The notes below the pieces were generated by a model, which saw nothing but the letters and a program-made list of their open reading frames with translations, was not told the origin of the DNA and did not search any database. Below are positions 18,137 through 26,825 of a stretch of DNA of 64,000 nucleotides, piece after piece (the first letter of the stretch is position 1; each line of letters starts with the position of its first letter). Origin of the DNA: Tardiphaga robiniae (GTDB lineage Bacteria; Pseudomonadota; Alphaproteobacteria; Rhizobiales; Xanthobacteraceae); assembly GCF_001618955.1 (NCBI RefSeq), contig NZ_LVYV01000056.1:231014-295013 (forward strand), given 5' to 3'. A program made the translations under genes and the position numbers.

Positions 18137-19780
18137 TCAGCGTATTGCGACGAGCGATTTATCGAGGGTCTGGCGCACATCGGAGCGCACCTCGACGACC
18201 ACGGGTCCGCGGACTGACATCGCCTCGCCCACAATGCCAGGAACGCTCTCCGCATCTTCAATCACAAATCCCGAGGCGCCGAAGGAACGCGCCAGGGCCG
18301 CGAAGTCGGGATTGGAGAGATCGGTGCCATATGGACGGTTGGGAAACGTGCGCTCCTGATGCGAACGGATCGTTCCGTATGAGCAATTGTTCGACACGAC
18401 GATCATGAGGTTCGCCCGTCGATCGACGGCCGTCGCCAATTCGTTGCCGGTCATCAGAAAGCCGCCGTCGCCGCAGAACGCGATCACCTGCCGGTCGGGA
18501 AAACGAAGGCTTGCGGCAAGCCCGGCGGGGACGCCGCTTCCCATCGCTCCGCAGGCCGACCCCAATAGCCGCGTAGTGGGCGCGAGGCTGAAGATGCGAT
18601 GAACCCATCCCGCAAAGTTTCCGGAATCAGTCGTGACGATCCCATCCGCTTTGAAATGCGAGGCAATGGCGGCGACTGCGTGTCCGAGGACGTCCTCCGA
18701 GGGAACGCCGGCCCGCGGCCAGCCGTGTGTTGCCGCCCGCACCGCAGCCGTTTCTTGTAACCACTGCTTCCGGTCTGGTGAGGTTGCGGGTGCCGCGAGC
18801 ATGGCCAAAACAAATGCGTGCGATCCCGAGACGACTGCGACATCGGTCCGGAATCGCTTACCGATAGCATCAGTATCCGGGTAGACATGGATCAAAGGCT
18901 GACGCGGCTCGGACTGCCGCGGAAACGCGAAGCCGAGCGAAGATAGATCGCCAAGGCGGGTTCCGATCGCAACAATCAGGTCAGCGCGCTCGAGAAGCTT
19001 CGCATGTGACGGCGACGTAAAGAAGCCGAATTGGCCAGCCCAAAGACGATGATCGTTTGGGAACTGGTCCTGCATCTTGTTCAGGGTGACGACTGGAACG
19101 TCCCACTCTTCCGAGAAGACGATCAGGTCTTCCCTGAAAGAAGCCGTTCGGCATTCGCCGCCGACTAACAGTATCGGTCTCTCAGACGCGGCCAACAGCC
19201 CAGCGGCGCGTTTGATGGCGTCAATGCCTGGTTCTGGGAGCGCAAGCTCATTGGTTCTGGCAACAAGGCCTTCAGCCGTTTCAGCGAGGAGGTCCTCAGG
19301 CAGTTCGACCGCGACGGGACCGGGTGTCCCTGCAAGCGCCGCCGCGAATGCGCGAGCCATCATTTCCGGAACGAGGTCTGCCGAATTTAGGCGTACCGAC
19401 CATTTCAGCAGACCAGCGAAGGAGCGGCCGCAATCGACCTCCTGCACGGCGTCCCTGTCGAGATTGGGGCGATCAACCTGACCGACCAGCATGATGAGGG
19501 GGATCGCCTCCTGAGCTGCCACATGGAGCCCGAGCGCGGCGTTAAAAGCGCCGGGGCCGCGGCTCGCCATCACGACGCCCGCACGTCCCGTAAGCTTGGC
19601 GTCGGCAACTGCGGCAAGACCCGCACTGCCCTCGTGGCGGCAGGTCACCAGATCGATATCATTCCGGTCATGAAGCGCGTCAAGGAGCGGCAAGAAGCTT
19701 TCCCCCGGCACGCAAAACGCGCGATCCACGCCATGCGCAGCAAGGCTATCGGCGATCAGTTCCGCTACACGGTACGTCAT
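18137..19780 (-). CDS. TPP-dependent enzyme of the acetolactate synthase/decarboxylase family
   Basis: A 547-residue protein of normal length with all three domains. Glu50 in CRHEGSAGLAA is the residue that activates TPP. The diphosphate/metal motif runs from GDG at 437 (GDGGFLMTGNELATAV) to the SNN at about 463. Catabolic relatives decarboxylate 2-oxo acids or carry out carboligation. The absence of a regulatory small subunit argues against a biosynthetic acetolactate synthase. Its ATG overlaps the stop of the CoA-transferase subunit by four bases, so it belongs to the same acyl-CoA pathway. The substrate is not known. Confidence 0.9.
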   Translation of the reverse strand: MTYRVAELIADSLAAHGVDRAFCVPGESFLPLLDALHDRNDIDLVTCRHEGSAGLAAVADAKLTGRAGVVMASRGPGAFNAALGLHVAAQEAIPLIMLVGQVDRPNLDRDAVQEVDCGRSFAGLLKWSVRLNSADLVPEMMARAFAAALAGTPGPVAVELPEDLLAETAEGLVARTNELALPEPGIDAIKRAAGLLAASERPILLVGGECRTASFREDLIVFSEEWDVPVVTLNKMQDQFPNDHRLWAGQFGFFTSPSHAKLLERADLIVAIGTRLGDLSSLGFAFPRQSEPRQPLIHVYPDTDAIGKRFRTDVAVVSGSHAFVLAMLAAPATSPDRKQWLQETAAVRAATHGWPRAGVPSEDVLGHAVAAIASHFKADGIVTTDSGNFAGWVHRIFSLAPTTRLLGSACGAMGSGVPAGLAASLRFPDRQVIAFCGDGGFLMTGNELATAVDRRANLMIVVSNNCSYGTIRSHQERTFPNRPYGTDLSNPDFAALARSFGASGFVIEDAESVPGIVGEAMSVRGPVVVEVRSDVRQTLDKSLVAIR

Positions 19781-20454
19781 ACGACGCTCCCGTCCTGCCT
19801 GATGATACGCGGCGCACCAAGGGCGTGGATCGGCGAGTCCGTAACTTCCTGCAGCGCCTCGATCGAGAGGCCCTCAAGCAACGCCCGAACCGCGAGACCA
19901 TCTTCTACGATGTCGATGATCGTCAGATTGGTGAAGATGCGGGTCACCACGTTGCGCGCCGTGAGCGGATAGACGCAACGTTCGACGATGCGGGGCTGCC
20001 CCTCCTTCGTCGTGTGGTCCATCATCACCCAAATGGATTTTGCTCCGACCGCGAGATCGATTGCTCCTCCGATGCCGGGCGGTGATCCATTATCCCCAGT
20101 CGACCAGTTCGCCAGATCGCCGTCCTTCGAGACCTGGAACGCTCCGAGGACAGCAACATCGAGATGGCCGCCGCGCATCATTGCGAATGACAGACTCGAG
20201 TCGAAATAAGAGCCGCCTGTGCGGAGCGAGATCGGCATCTTTCCGGCATTGATGAGATCCCAGTCTTCCTGACCCACAGCAGGCTTCGGACCGACATTGA
20301 GGATGCCGTTCTCGCTGTGGAGGATCACGCCCGATTCGGTCGGCAAGAAATCCGCCACATGCGTGGGAGCACCGATGCCGAGATTAACGAATCCCTCTGA
20401 GGGGAGATGCAATGCGACCATACGTGCGAGCGCGTCGCGCGAAAGCGGGATCAT
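19777..20454 (-). CDS. CoA transferase, beta subunit (3-oxoacid type)
   Basis: A 225-residue subunit of a class I CoA transferase. The HSENGILNVG segment contains the glutamate that forms the CoA thioester intermediate. GFVNLGIGAPTHVADF at the N-terminus and DVAVLGAFQVSKDGDLANW follow the family. The ATG at 20454 overlaps the alpha-subunit stop (ATGA), so the longer frame to 20493 is unlikely. With the alpha subunit it moves CoA from a donor such as succinyl-CoA onto an organic acid. Confidence 0.94.
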   Translation of the reverse strand: MIPLSRDALARMVALHLPSEGFVNLGIGAPTHVADFLPTESGVILHSENGILNVGPKPAVGQEDWDLINAGKMPISLRTGGSYFDSSLSFAMMRGGHLDVAVLGAFQVSKDGDLANWSTGDNGSPPGIGGAIDLAVGAKSIWVMMDHTTKEGQPRIVERCVYPLTARNVVTRIFTNLTIIDIVEDGLAVRALLEGLSIEALQEVTDSPIHALGAPRIIRQDGSVV

Positions 20455-21113
20455 CGGGGGCTCCTTGCGAAAACGCGATCGACGAAAATGCACGGGGTGA
20501 CGATGGCTTCAGGATCGAGTTCGCCGGGTTCGACAACGCGGTCCACCTCGACGGCAACCGTCCGTCCGGCGGTCGCCATGACCGCGCAATGATTGCGGGC
20601 GGTCTTGTTGTAGGTGACGTTGCCGAGCGTGTCGGCGAGATGGCCCTTCACGAAGGAATAATCCGCGCGCAGTGGCAGTTCGAGAATGAACTCGCGGTCG
20701 CCGACGACGATCTTTTGCTTGCCGTCCGCAAACACCGTGCCAACGCCGACCGGTGACAGGAAGCCTCCGAGCCCGGCCCCCCCTGCCCGAATGCGCTCGA
20801 CCAACGTTCCCTGCGGAACGAGTTCAAGTTCGACCGTCCCGGCACGATATTGTTCGGCAAATTGCTTGGCAGCACGCGGATACGAACAGACGATCTTTCG
20901 GACGATCTTGGCCTCGAACCACAGCGACAGATCGTCCTCGGTCGAACCTGCATTATTTGAGATCAGCGTGAGATTACGGACGCCCGTATCAAGTACTGCC
21001 CTCACCACTCCGAGCGGAAGACCCGCTCCACCGAATCCGCCCATCATGACGGCATTGCCGTCTTGAATGCCCTCCACGGCCGCTCCAGCGTCCTTGACCA
21101 CTACGTTTCGCAT
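20451..21113 (-). CDS. CoA transferase, alpha subunit (3-oxoacid type)
   Basis: A 220-residue partner of the beta subunit. It has the CoA-transferase I glycine signature (DGNAVMMGGFGGAGLPLGVV), the SNNAGSTEDDL segment, and the family C-terminal half (LRADYSFVKGHLADTLGNVT). It is 20 bases downstream of the acyl-CoA dehydrogenase, suggesting that the acyl-CoA made here is then dehydrogenated. Confidence 0.94.
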   Translation of the reverse strand: MRNVVVKDAGAAVEGIQDGNAVMMGGFGGAGLPLGVVRAVLDTGVRNLTLISNNAGSTEDDLSLWFEAKIVRKIVCSYPRAAKQFAEQYRAGTVELELVPQGTLVERIRAGGAGLGGFLSPVGVGTVFADGKQKIVVGDREFILELPLRADYSFVKGHLADTLGNVTYNKTARNHCAVMATAGRTVAVEVDRVVEPGELDPEAIVTPCIFVDRVFARSPR

Positions 21114-21133
21114 CGTTCCGCCCGTTTTGATTT

Positions 21134-22312
21134 TTAAGAGATTGATTTTGGATACGTCGACGATAGTCCCCGGCCCACCCGGTCGAGCAGCATCTCATTG
21201 GTGCCGTCGGCATAAGCGGCCATCCGGACCTCGGCGAGATGCATATTCAGGCGATGGGCCGCACTTGCTCCTGTCGCGCCGACGATCCGCACGCACTGGT
21301 CGATTCCCCAGATCGCGGTATCGACAGCGAACTTCTTCGCCTGCGCGGCCAGACCCACGGGATTTTCGCCGATCTGAATCTGCTCGGCGGCGCGGAATAC
21401 AAGCGCGTTCGCGGCCTCGAGGCGGATCGACACCTCCGCAAGCTCCCAGCGAAGGCCTTGATGCCCGGTCAACGGCTTGCCGAACGCTTGACGGTTTTCG
21501 CAGTAGTCCACCGCTTCACATAGAGCGGCGTAGAGCGTAGCTACGCTCATAGCGGCCACATGCACGCGCGCACCGTTCACCGCCGTCATGGACGCCTTCA
21601 ACGCCGCCCCCGGTGGAGCGATCAAGCACCAATCAGGGACGAAGTGCCTGTCGAACGCGACTTCTGCAAGACGGAACGAGCGTCCTCCCGGAACCAGTAC
21701 CTCCGTGCGCTTGACGCTCTCGCTGGCTCCGAACGGCACGTAGAAGCTCGCGATGTTTTCAGCGCCTGCGGCATCGCCAACGCGGGCAAGGACGATCAGT
21801 CCGCCGACGAGCAGACCATTCGTCATCCATGCCTTGGTCCCACTCAGCGTCCAGCCGCCGTTAACGGGGGTGGCTGTCGTCGTCAACGCAGAGACATCGC
21901 TGCCGCCTGCAGGTTCGGTCATCGCGGTAGTCAGGAGAAGTTCGCCGCGCAGTGCTGGAGCCAACAGGTGTTCAATCTGGACCGGTGTGCCGGCCTGAGA
22001 AAGGCGCGTCGCCCCGCCTTGGTGGTGGTTTAGGCAGAATGCCGCTGCGAAGCCGTGGTGCGCCATCTCCTGCGCGACCCGGATTTTGCATAGATAGGAC
22101 GCTCCCAGCCCGCCATGGGCGCGCTTGGCCTGGAGTCCGAGCATTCCGATCGCCGCCCAGTCGGCAATCCATCTTTCCGGAAAGGCTTTACCCGCCATGT
22201 GTGCGGCAAGCAGGCTTTCAGAGAACGAGCCGGTACAGAACTCTCGCGCCTTCGCGACATACCCAAGCTCTTCTGCGGAGAGGAGACTTTCATACTGATG
22301 GTAGAGGTTCAT
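21134..22312 (-). CDS. Acyl-CoA dehydrogenase family protein
   Basis: A 392-residue flavoprotein of the acyl-CoA dehydrogenase fold: LLTTAMTEPAGGSDVSALTT for the FAD/substrate region, GTKAWMTNGLLV, RQAFGKPLTGHQGLRWELAE, and IVGATGASAAHRLNMHLAEV. In the final helix, where many members have YEGT with the catalytic glutamate, this one reads YADGTNEM (residues 367-374), placing Asp369 at the position. It may use a different base or substrate. It lies between the TctC protein and the CoA transferase in one operon. Confidence 0.9.
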   Translation of the reverse strand: MNLYHQYESLLSAEELGYVAKAREFCTGSFSESLLAAHMAGKAFPERWIADWAAIGMLGLQAKRAHGGLGASYLCKIRVAQEMAHHGFAAAFCLNHHQGGATRLSQAGTPVQIEHLLAPALRGELLLTTAMTEPAGGSDVSALTTTATPVNGGWTLSGTKAWMTNGLLVGGLIVLARVGDAAGAENIASFYVPFGASESVKRTEVLVPGGRSFRLAEVAFDRHFVPDWCLIAPPGAALKASMTAVNGARVHVAAMSVATLYAALCEAVDYCENRQAFGKPLTGHQGLRWELAEVSIRLEAANALVFRAAEQIQIGENPVGLAAQAKKFAVDTAIWGIDQCVRIVGATGASAAHRLNMHLAEVRMAAYADGTNEMLLDRVGRGLSSTYPKSIS

Positions 22313-22334
22313 CTTACTGAATTCCCTTCGAACG

Positions 22335-23321
22335 CTATTTCTGAAGAGGCGCTCCGACGTCCTTGGCCCACTTATTCCAGAACGCTTCTTCGCGTCCGAC
22401 GTCGGCGGTGAAACTTTCCGCCGTCGAACCTTGGATCGGCGTGGCGCCGAGCGTGGCTAAGTGGGCGAGAAATTCTGGATCGCTTGTTCCCTTGTCGAGA
22501 GCCGCGCCAATCTTCGCCACGATGTCCGAAGGCATGTTCGCCGGGCCTGCAACACCAAACCATGGTGAGACGTCGAGCGGCTTGCCTCCGGCCTGCTCGA
22601 CAGTCGGAAGTTCGGGAAACGCCGGCGACCGCTCGCTCGCCGTCACCGCGATGGCCTTGAGCGAACCAGCCTTGACGTGCTCTGCAATGGTTGCTTCCGT
22701 GAAGAAGCCTGCCTCGACCACGCCCGATATAGTGTCGGTGATCGGCTGGTTGCCGCCCGAATAATTGATGAACGACATCTTCGTATCGTAGGTCATATCG
22801 AAAAGCGTTCCGCCGATATGCGACGTTGCGCCGAACGTTCCGCCGAAGTTCACCTGACCTGGATGGGCTTTCAGGTACGCGAGAAACTCGGCAAAATTTG
22901 AAACCGCAAGCTTCGGATTCACCACCAGTAAGTTTCGCTGTTTCGCGACTTTGCGGATGTAGGTGAAGCCCTTCTGCTGATCGTATCGCACGCTTTGATA
23001 AAGCGCCGCAGCGCGGGTGTTCGAGGACTCTACCGCAACAAGCAGAGTGTAACCATCTGGCGCGGCTCGAGAGACGTTGGAAGCGGCGATCATACCTCCC
23101 GCCCCCCCGTTATTCTCGACGATAACGTTCGTCGCCAATTCCTTTGAAAGGAGACGCCCGATGACGCGCCCCATGATGTCCGTGGGTCCGCCCGGCGGAA
23201 ACCCGACGATCAGCTTGATCGTCTTGGACGGATAGGCGTCGGCAGCACTCGCTGGAGCGGACAAAAGGCCGAGGCAGAACACGGCCGCTAGTTGGGTCGA
23301 TTTTCTGAACACCTGCATCAT
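22335..23321 (-). CDS. TctC/Bug-family periplasmic solute-binding protein
   Basis: A 328-residue secreted protein with a signal peptide (QLAAVFCLGLLSAPASAADA). It carries the Bug family features YPSKTIKLIVGFPPGGPTDI, VENNGGAGGMIAAS and FGATSHIGGTLF. These proteins bind carboxylates in the periplasm. The TctA and TctB membrane partners are not adjacent, as is common for such orphans in this group. The start at 23321 has GAAAGGTGTTTC before two ATGs. First gene of the leftward operon. Confidence 0.92.
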   Translation of the reverse strand: MMQVFRKSTQLAAVFCLGLLSAPASAADAYPSKTIKLIVGFPPGGPTDIMGRVIGRLLSKELATNVIVENNGGAGGMIAASNVSRAAPDGYTLLVAVESSNTRAAALYQSVRYDQQKGFTYIRKVAKQRNLLVVNPKLAVSNFAEFLAYLKAHPGQVNFGGTFGATSHIGGTLFDMTYDTKMSFINYSGGNQPITDTISGVVEAGFFTEATIAEHVKAGSLKAIAVTASERSPAFPELPTVEQAGGKPLDVSPWFGVAGPANMPSDIVAKIGAALDKGTSDPEFLAHLATLGATPIQGSTAESFTADVGREEAFWNKWAKDVGAPLQK

Positions 23322-23537
23322 GAAACACCTTTCGCGAAGGACGCCTGACCTTCGGACTGAGGACACTTTGTGTCAAGAACGAAACAACCATGACGCAATG
23401 CAAAACGGCACATTGTCTCGCCATCTGATGCTGAAATGCTACGCAAACTGCATTGCGTCGCAGCAAATACCTCTATTGCAGCGAAATCAGGAGGAGCTCT
23501 TCGCGTCCGCCAATTTGCCATTCCAACTGCAATGTTC

Positions 23538-23552
23538 TAGACGATCGGTCTA
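23538..23552. promoter_or_regulatory. TetR-type operator before the TetR gene
   Basis: TAGACGATCGGTCTA has perfect outer arms TAGAC and GTCTA. It sits 11 bases before the ATG of the TetR regulator, in the region shared with the divergent TctC operon. TAGAC/GTCTA arms are the kind of site bound by NemR/AcuR-type TetR proteins, so autoregulation and perhaps control of both directions are likely. Confidence 0.6.
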
Positions 23553-23563
23553 ATGGTGAGGCG

Positions 23564-24235
23564 ATGACGAAGAGCAACGACAATCCGGCGACATCAATAG
23601 GTGTGGACCGGCGCGCGGCTGGCTACGTGCCGACAAAGGACGTTCTGCTTCGTTGCGGGATGGAAGTGCTGACAGAACAGGGGTTCGCAGCCACGGGTCT
23701 GGATGCGCTGCTACGCCGCGCGACCGTGCCGAAAGGCTCATTCTACCATTACTTCGACAGCAAGGCCGATTTCGGCCGAGAGGTCATGAAGGCCTATGAT
23801 GCCTTCTTCCATCGCAAACTTGATCGCGCTTTGGACGACGAGCGACTGGCGCCTTCCGAGCGCATCCGCGCGTTCGTCGAAGATGCCAAACGAGGTATGG
23901 CCAAGTACGGCTATGCCCGCGGATGCCTCGTCGGAAACCTCAGTCAGGAAGTCGAGGCTTTGCCGGACGATTATCGGTCGCTGCTGAACGAAATCGTCCT
24001 CGGATGGCAGCGCAAAGTGGCGCGGTGTCTCGAACTTGCGCGCGATGCCCGCGAGATTCGCCCGGACGCGGATTGCCATGTCTTGGCTGAATTCTTTTGG
24101 ATCGGTTGGGAAGGCGCAGTGATGCGGGCGCGCCTCGTTAAGAACGGTACTCCGCTCGACACTTTCATTGCCGGATTTGTCGCCGGCTTGCCCCGTCCGG
24201 ATCGACCAAAGGCTGGGACGAAGAAGAAACCATGA
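23564..24235 (+). CDS. TetR-family regulator (AcuR/NemR-like)
   Basis: About 223 residues. The N-terminal helix-turn-helix is clear (LLRCGMEVLTEQGFAATGLD, VPKGSFYHYFDSKADFG), followed by a ligand domain with GCLVGNLSQEVEAL, which in related regulators contains the electrophile-responsive region. It is directly followed by the acuI-like gene, 13 bases away, as in acuR-acuI pairs. The ATG at 23564 follows GGTGAGG; the frame upstream to 23453 crosses the operator and is not used. Confidence 0.9.
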   Translation: MTKSNDNPATSIGVDRRAAGYVPTKDVLLRCGMEVLTEQGFAATGLDALLRRATVPKGSFYHYFDSKADFGREVMKAYDAFFHRKLDRALDDERLAPSERIRAFVEDAKRGMAKYGYARGCLVGNLSQEVEALPDDYRSLLNEIVLGWQRKVARCLELARDAREIRPDADCHVLAEFFWIGWEGAVMRARLVKNGTPLDTFIAGFVAGLPRPDRPKAGTKKKP

Positions 24236-24248
24236 AAAGGAGCGTCAA

Positions 24249-25232
24249 TTGTTCAAAGCTGTGCTGATCGAAAAGGACGAACAAGGATACCGCGCCGACG
24301 TTGTCGAACTTCCAGAAAGCCGTCTTCCCGAAGGAGACGTGTTGGTCGACGTCGAGTTCAGCACGTTGAACTACAAGGACGGTCTGGCGATCACCGGCAA
24401 GGGTCCGATCGTCAGGTCTTTCCCCATGGTTCCCGGCATTGATTTCGCTGGCACGGTGTCGTCGAGCTCAGACCCGGCCTATTCGCCCGGCGACCGCGTA
24501 GTCCTCAACGGTTGGGGTGTCGGCGAACAACACTGGGGTGGCCTGGCACAACGTGCGAAGGTCAAGGGCGATTGGCTGATCAAGTTGCCGACGTCGATGT
24601 CTTCCCGTCGCGCGATGATTATTGGCACGGCAGGCTACACGGCCATGCTGTCGGTCATGGCGCTTGAAAAATATGGCATCCGTCCCGAAAGCGGCGATGT
24701 TCTGGTGACCGGCGCTGGTGGCGGCGTCGGAGGCATCGCGATCATACTACTGCATAAGCTCGGTTTCAGAGTTGTGGCTTCGACCGGGCGGCCGGAAGAG
24801 GATTCGTACCTCAAGAGCCTTGGCGCCGCCGAAGTCGTGGACCGCGCGCAATTCTCCCAGCCCGGCAAGCCGCTGCAAAAAGAGCGATGGATCGCAGCCA
24901 TTGACTCTGTCGGCAGCCACACGCTCGCAAATGTGTGTGCCGGGATCAAGTCTGACGGCGCGGTGGCCGCGTGCGGCATGGCGCAAGGCTTGGATTTCCC
25001 GGCGAGTGTCGCTCCGTTCATCCTACGCGGTGTTGCGCTTTTCGGAATTAACAGCGTGACCCGTCCGAAGTCGGAGCGCGTCGAAGCTTGGGATCGTCTC
25101 GCTTCGCTACTGACGCAAGCAGAGCTGGAAGCGACGACGTTGGAAATCGGACTTAACGAAGTCAAGGGCACGGCAGAACGCCTTATGACTGGCCAAATCC
25201 GCGGACGCGCGGTCGTTGACGTCAATCGGTGA
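24249..25232 (+). CDS. acuI: AcuI-like acrylyl-CoA reductase (MDR family)
   Basis: A 327-residue zinc-independent medium-chain reductase: FSTLNYKDGLAITGKGPIV, PMVPGIDFAGTV, VGTGAGG-like cofactor loop (LVTGAGGGVGGIAIILL), and a C-terminal GINSVTRPKSERVEAWDRLA. AcuI reduces acryloyl-CoA to propionyl-CoA with NADPH; quinone-reductase-like activity is the alternative. The probable start is TTG at 24249, preceded by AAAGGAG at ideal spacing; no ATG fits. The last 372 bases recur as a broken copy at 28325-28696 and a short scrap at 47942. Confidence 0.88.
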   Translation: MFKAVLIEKDEQGYRADVVELPESRLPEGDVLVDVEFSTLNYKDGLAITGKGPIVRSFPMVPGIDFAGTVSSSSDPAYSPGDRVVLNGWGVGEQHWGGLAQRAKVKGDWLIKLPTSMSSRRAMIIGTAGYTAMLSVMALEKYGIRPESGDVLVTGAGGGVGGIAIILLHKLGFRVVASTGRPEEDSYLKSLGAAEVVDRAQFSQPGKPLQKERWIAAIDSVGSHTLANVCAGIKSDGAVAACGMAQGLDFPASVAPFILRGVALFGINSVTRPKSERVEAWDRLASLLTQAELEATTLEIGLNEVKGTAERLMTGQIRGRAVVDVNR

Positions 25233-25779
25233 AAGACTTGGGTATAGGCGCAGCACTGCGGTGTGCGCCCGAGACGCTATAGCTCCTTTTCGATGAGCGC
25301 CGGGCAGACGTTCTTTAGGGCGAGGTCAGTCCGGTGCGACATCAGTTCGACCTTCCGAAAGTGAGGGCGCTTTCCTGAACGAAAGTCGTTCCGGTGGACC
25401 CGGGGATCGCACGAAACCAACTGCCTGTTTTGCTCTAGTTGGTTGATGACCGATTTCGCAAACATCGGACGATCGATGGGTTCGATGTCCAACGGACACT
25501 TGTCCACCGATACCGGGCCGACAGAGCCGCTGATGTCGCTCGTAATGACCGTCAGCGTTTCCACTGCTTGCAGATATTTGCAGCAGCCTGCGCCTCCGTT
25601 TCCGGCAAGGCTCGCGATTTCACGTGTCTACATGGTCTCCGCTGCTGTTTAAATGAGCAAAGAACGGAGCGAACGATGTGGACCGGTGACCGTGAAGGAT
25701 TCTGGACCTATCGAATAAGCACCATTCGCCCCTAGCATCTGGTCCAACAAGTTTCGCCTCACATATGTCGGAGACCAAC
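25233..25779. other. Intergenic stretch after acuI
   Basis: About 60 bases after the acuI stop still resemble the sequence that follows the partial copy at 28697. A 95-codon open frame on the minus strand (25277-25564) has no family I recognise and no convincing ribosome site. I see no other gene; a promoter for the solute-binding protein gene presumably lies at the right end. Confidence 0.35.
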
Positions 25780-26808
25780 ATGCTGACGAGAATTGCTTCT
25801 GCGATCGTGTCCCTGACCCTGCTATGCGGTGAAGCAAGCGCGCAAGAACTGACGACGATTAGGTTTTCGCTCGGTTGGAAGGTCCGGGGTGCGGATGCAC
25901 CATTCCTCTATGCAAAGGAGCACGGCCTCTTCAAGGCAGAAGGCCTGAACGTGATCCTTGATCAGGGCGAAGGATCGAGCGCGACGGTCACACGCGTGAT
26001 GTCAGGCGCTTACGATGCAGGTCTCGGCGACATCAATGCGATCATCCAATCTGCGGCCACAAGACCGCAGGAAGCTCCGGTGATGGTCTACAATGTCTAC
26101 AGCCAATCTCCATTCGCGATCGTGACGAAGAAAAATGGTGGCATCAAAACGATCAAAGACCTGGAAGGCCACACTCTTGGCGGCGCACAAGGCACTCCGA
26201 CAACACGTCTCATCGAAGTGTTCGCACGCCGTAACGGTCTCGACATGAACAAGATCAAGATCACCAATATGGCTCCTAACCTGCAAGAGCCAATGCTCCT
26301 AAAGGGCGATGTCGATGGTGCGCTTGTCTTCAACATCACTAGCTATTTCAACCTCGTCCTAAACAGGCAAGACCCCGACAAAGACTTCACATGGCTATCT
26401 TTCGACGACTACGGCGTCGATCTTTACTCGAACGGCGTGATGGTCTCACGCAAGCTCATCGCGACAAACCCGAAGGCCGTCACCGGATTGGTTCGTGCGA
26501 TCAACAAGGGCATGACGGCTGTAGCGAAGGATCAGAATGCAGGCATGAAACTTGTCATGGAAAATGACAGCTTGCTGGACGCGGCGGTCGAAAAGCGACG
26601 TCTCCAATATTCGTTCGAGCGCCTCATCATGTCGCCCGAAATGAATGAAATCGGCATCGGCGACGTGAAAGACCAGCGGCTCGCAAAATCGATCGACACC
26701 ATAGTCGAAGGCTACCAGTTGCCGCGTACGCCTGCCCCCGGCGAGATCTTCACACGCGAGTTTCTGCCGCCGAAGAGCGATCGCATGCTCGCATACACCC
26801 CAAACTGA
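25780..26808 (+). CDS. ABC-type solute-binding protein (NMT1/SsuA-like)
   Basis: A 342-residue protein with a signal peptide ending ASAQE. It has the NMT1/THI5-like segments LTTIRFSLGWKVRGADAPF, YAKEHGLFKAEGLNV, GAYDAGLGDINAII and IKDLEGHTLGGAQGTPTTRL. Members bind sulfonates, nitriles/ureides, pyrimidine-like compounds or aromatic acids. The permease and ATPase genes are absent here. The ATG at 25780 has CGGAGACC before it and is preferred to the ATG at 25765. It is followed 17 bases later by the amidohydrolase, which probably acts on the imported compound. Confidence 0.9.
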   Translation: MLTRIASAIVSLTLLCGEASAQELTTIRFSLGWKVRGADAPFLYAKEHGLFKAEGLNVILDQGEGSSATVTRVMSGAYDAGLGDINAIIQSAATRPQEAPVMVYNVYSQSPFAIVTKKNGGIKTIKDLEGHTLGGAQGTPTTRLIEVFARRNGLDMNKIKITNMAPNLQEPMLLKGDVDGALVFNITSYFNLVLNRQDPDKDFTWLSFDDYGVDLYSNGVMVSRKLIATNPKAVTGLVRAINKGMTAVAKDQNAGMKLVMENDSLLDAAVEKRRLQYSFERLIMSPEMNEIGIGDVKDQRLAKSIDTIVEGYQLPRTPAPGEIFTREFLPPKSDRMLAYTPN

Positions 26809-26825
26809 ACCTGTAGGACGAGATC

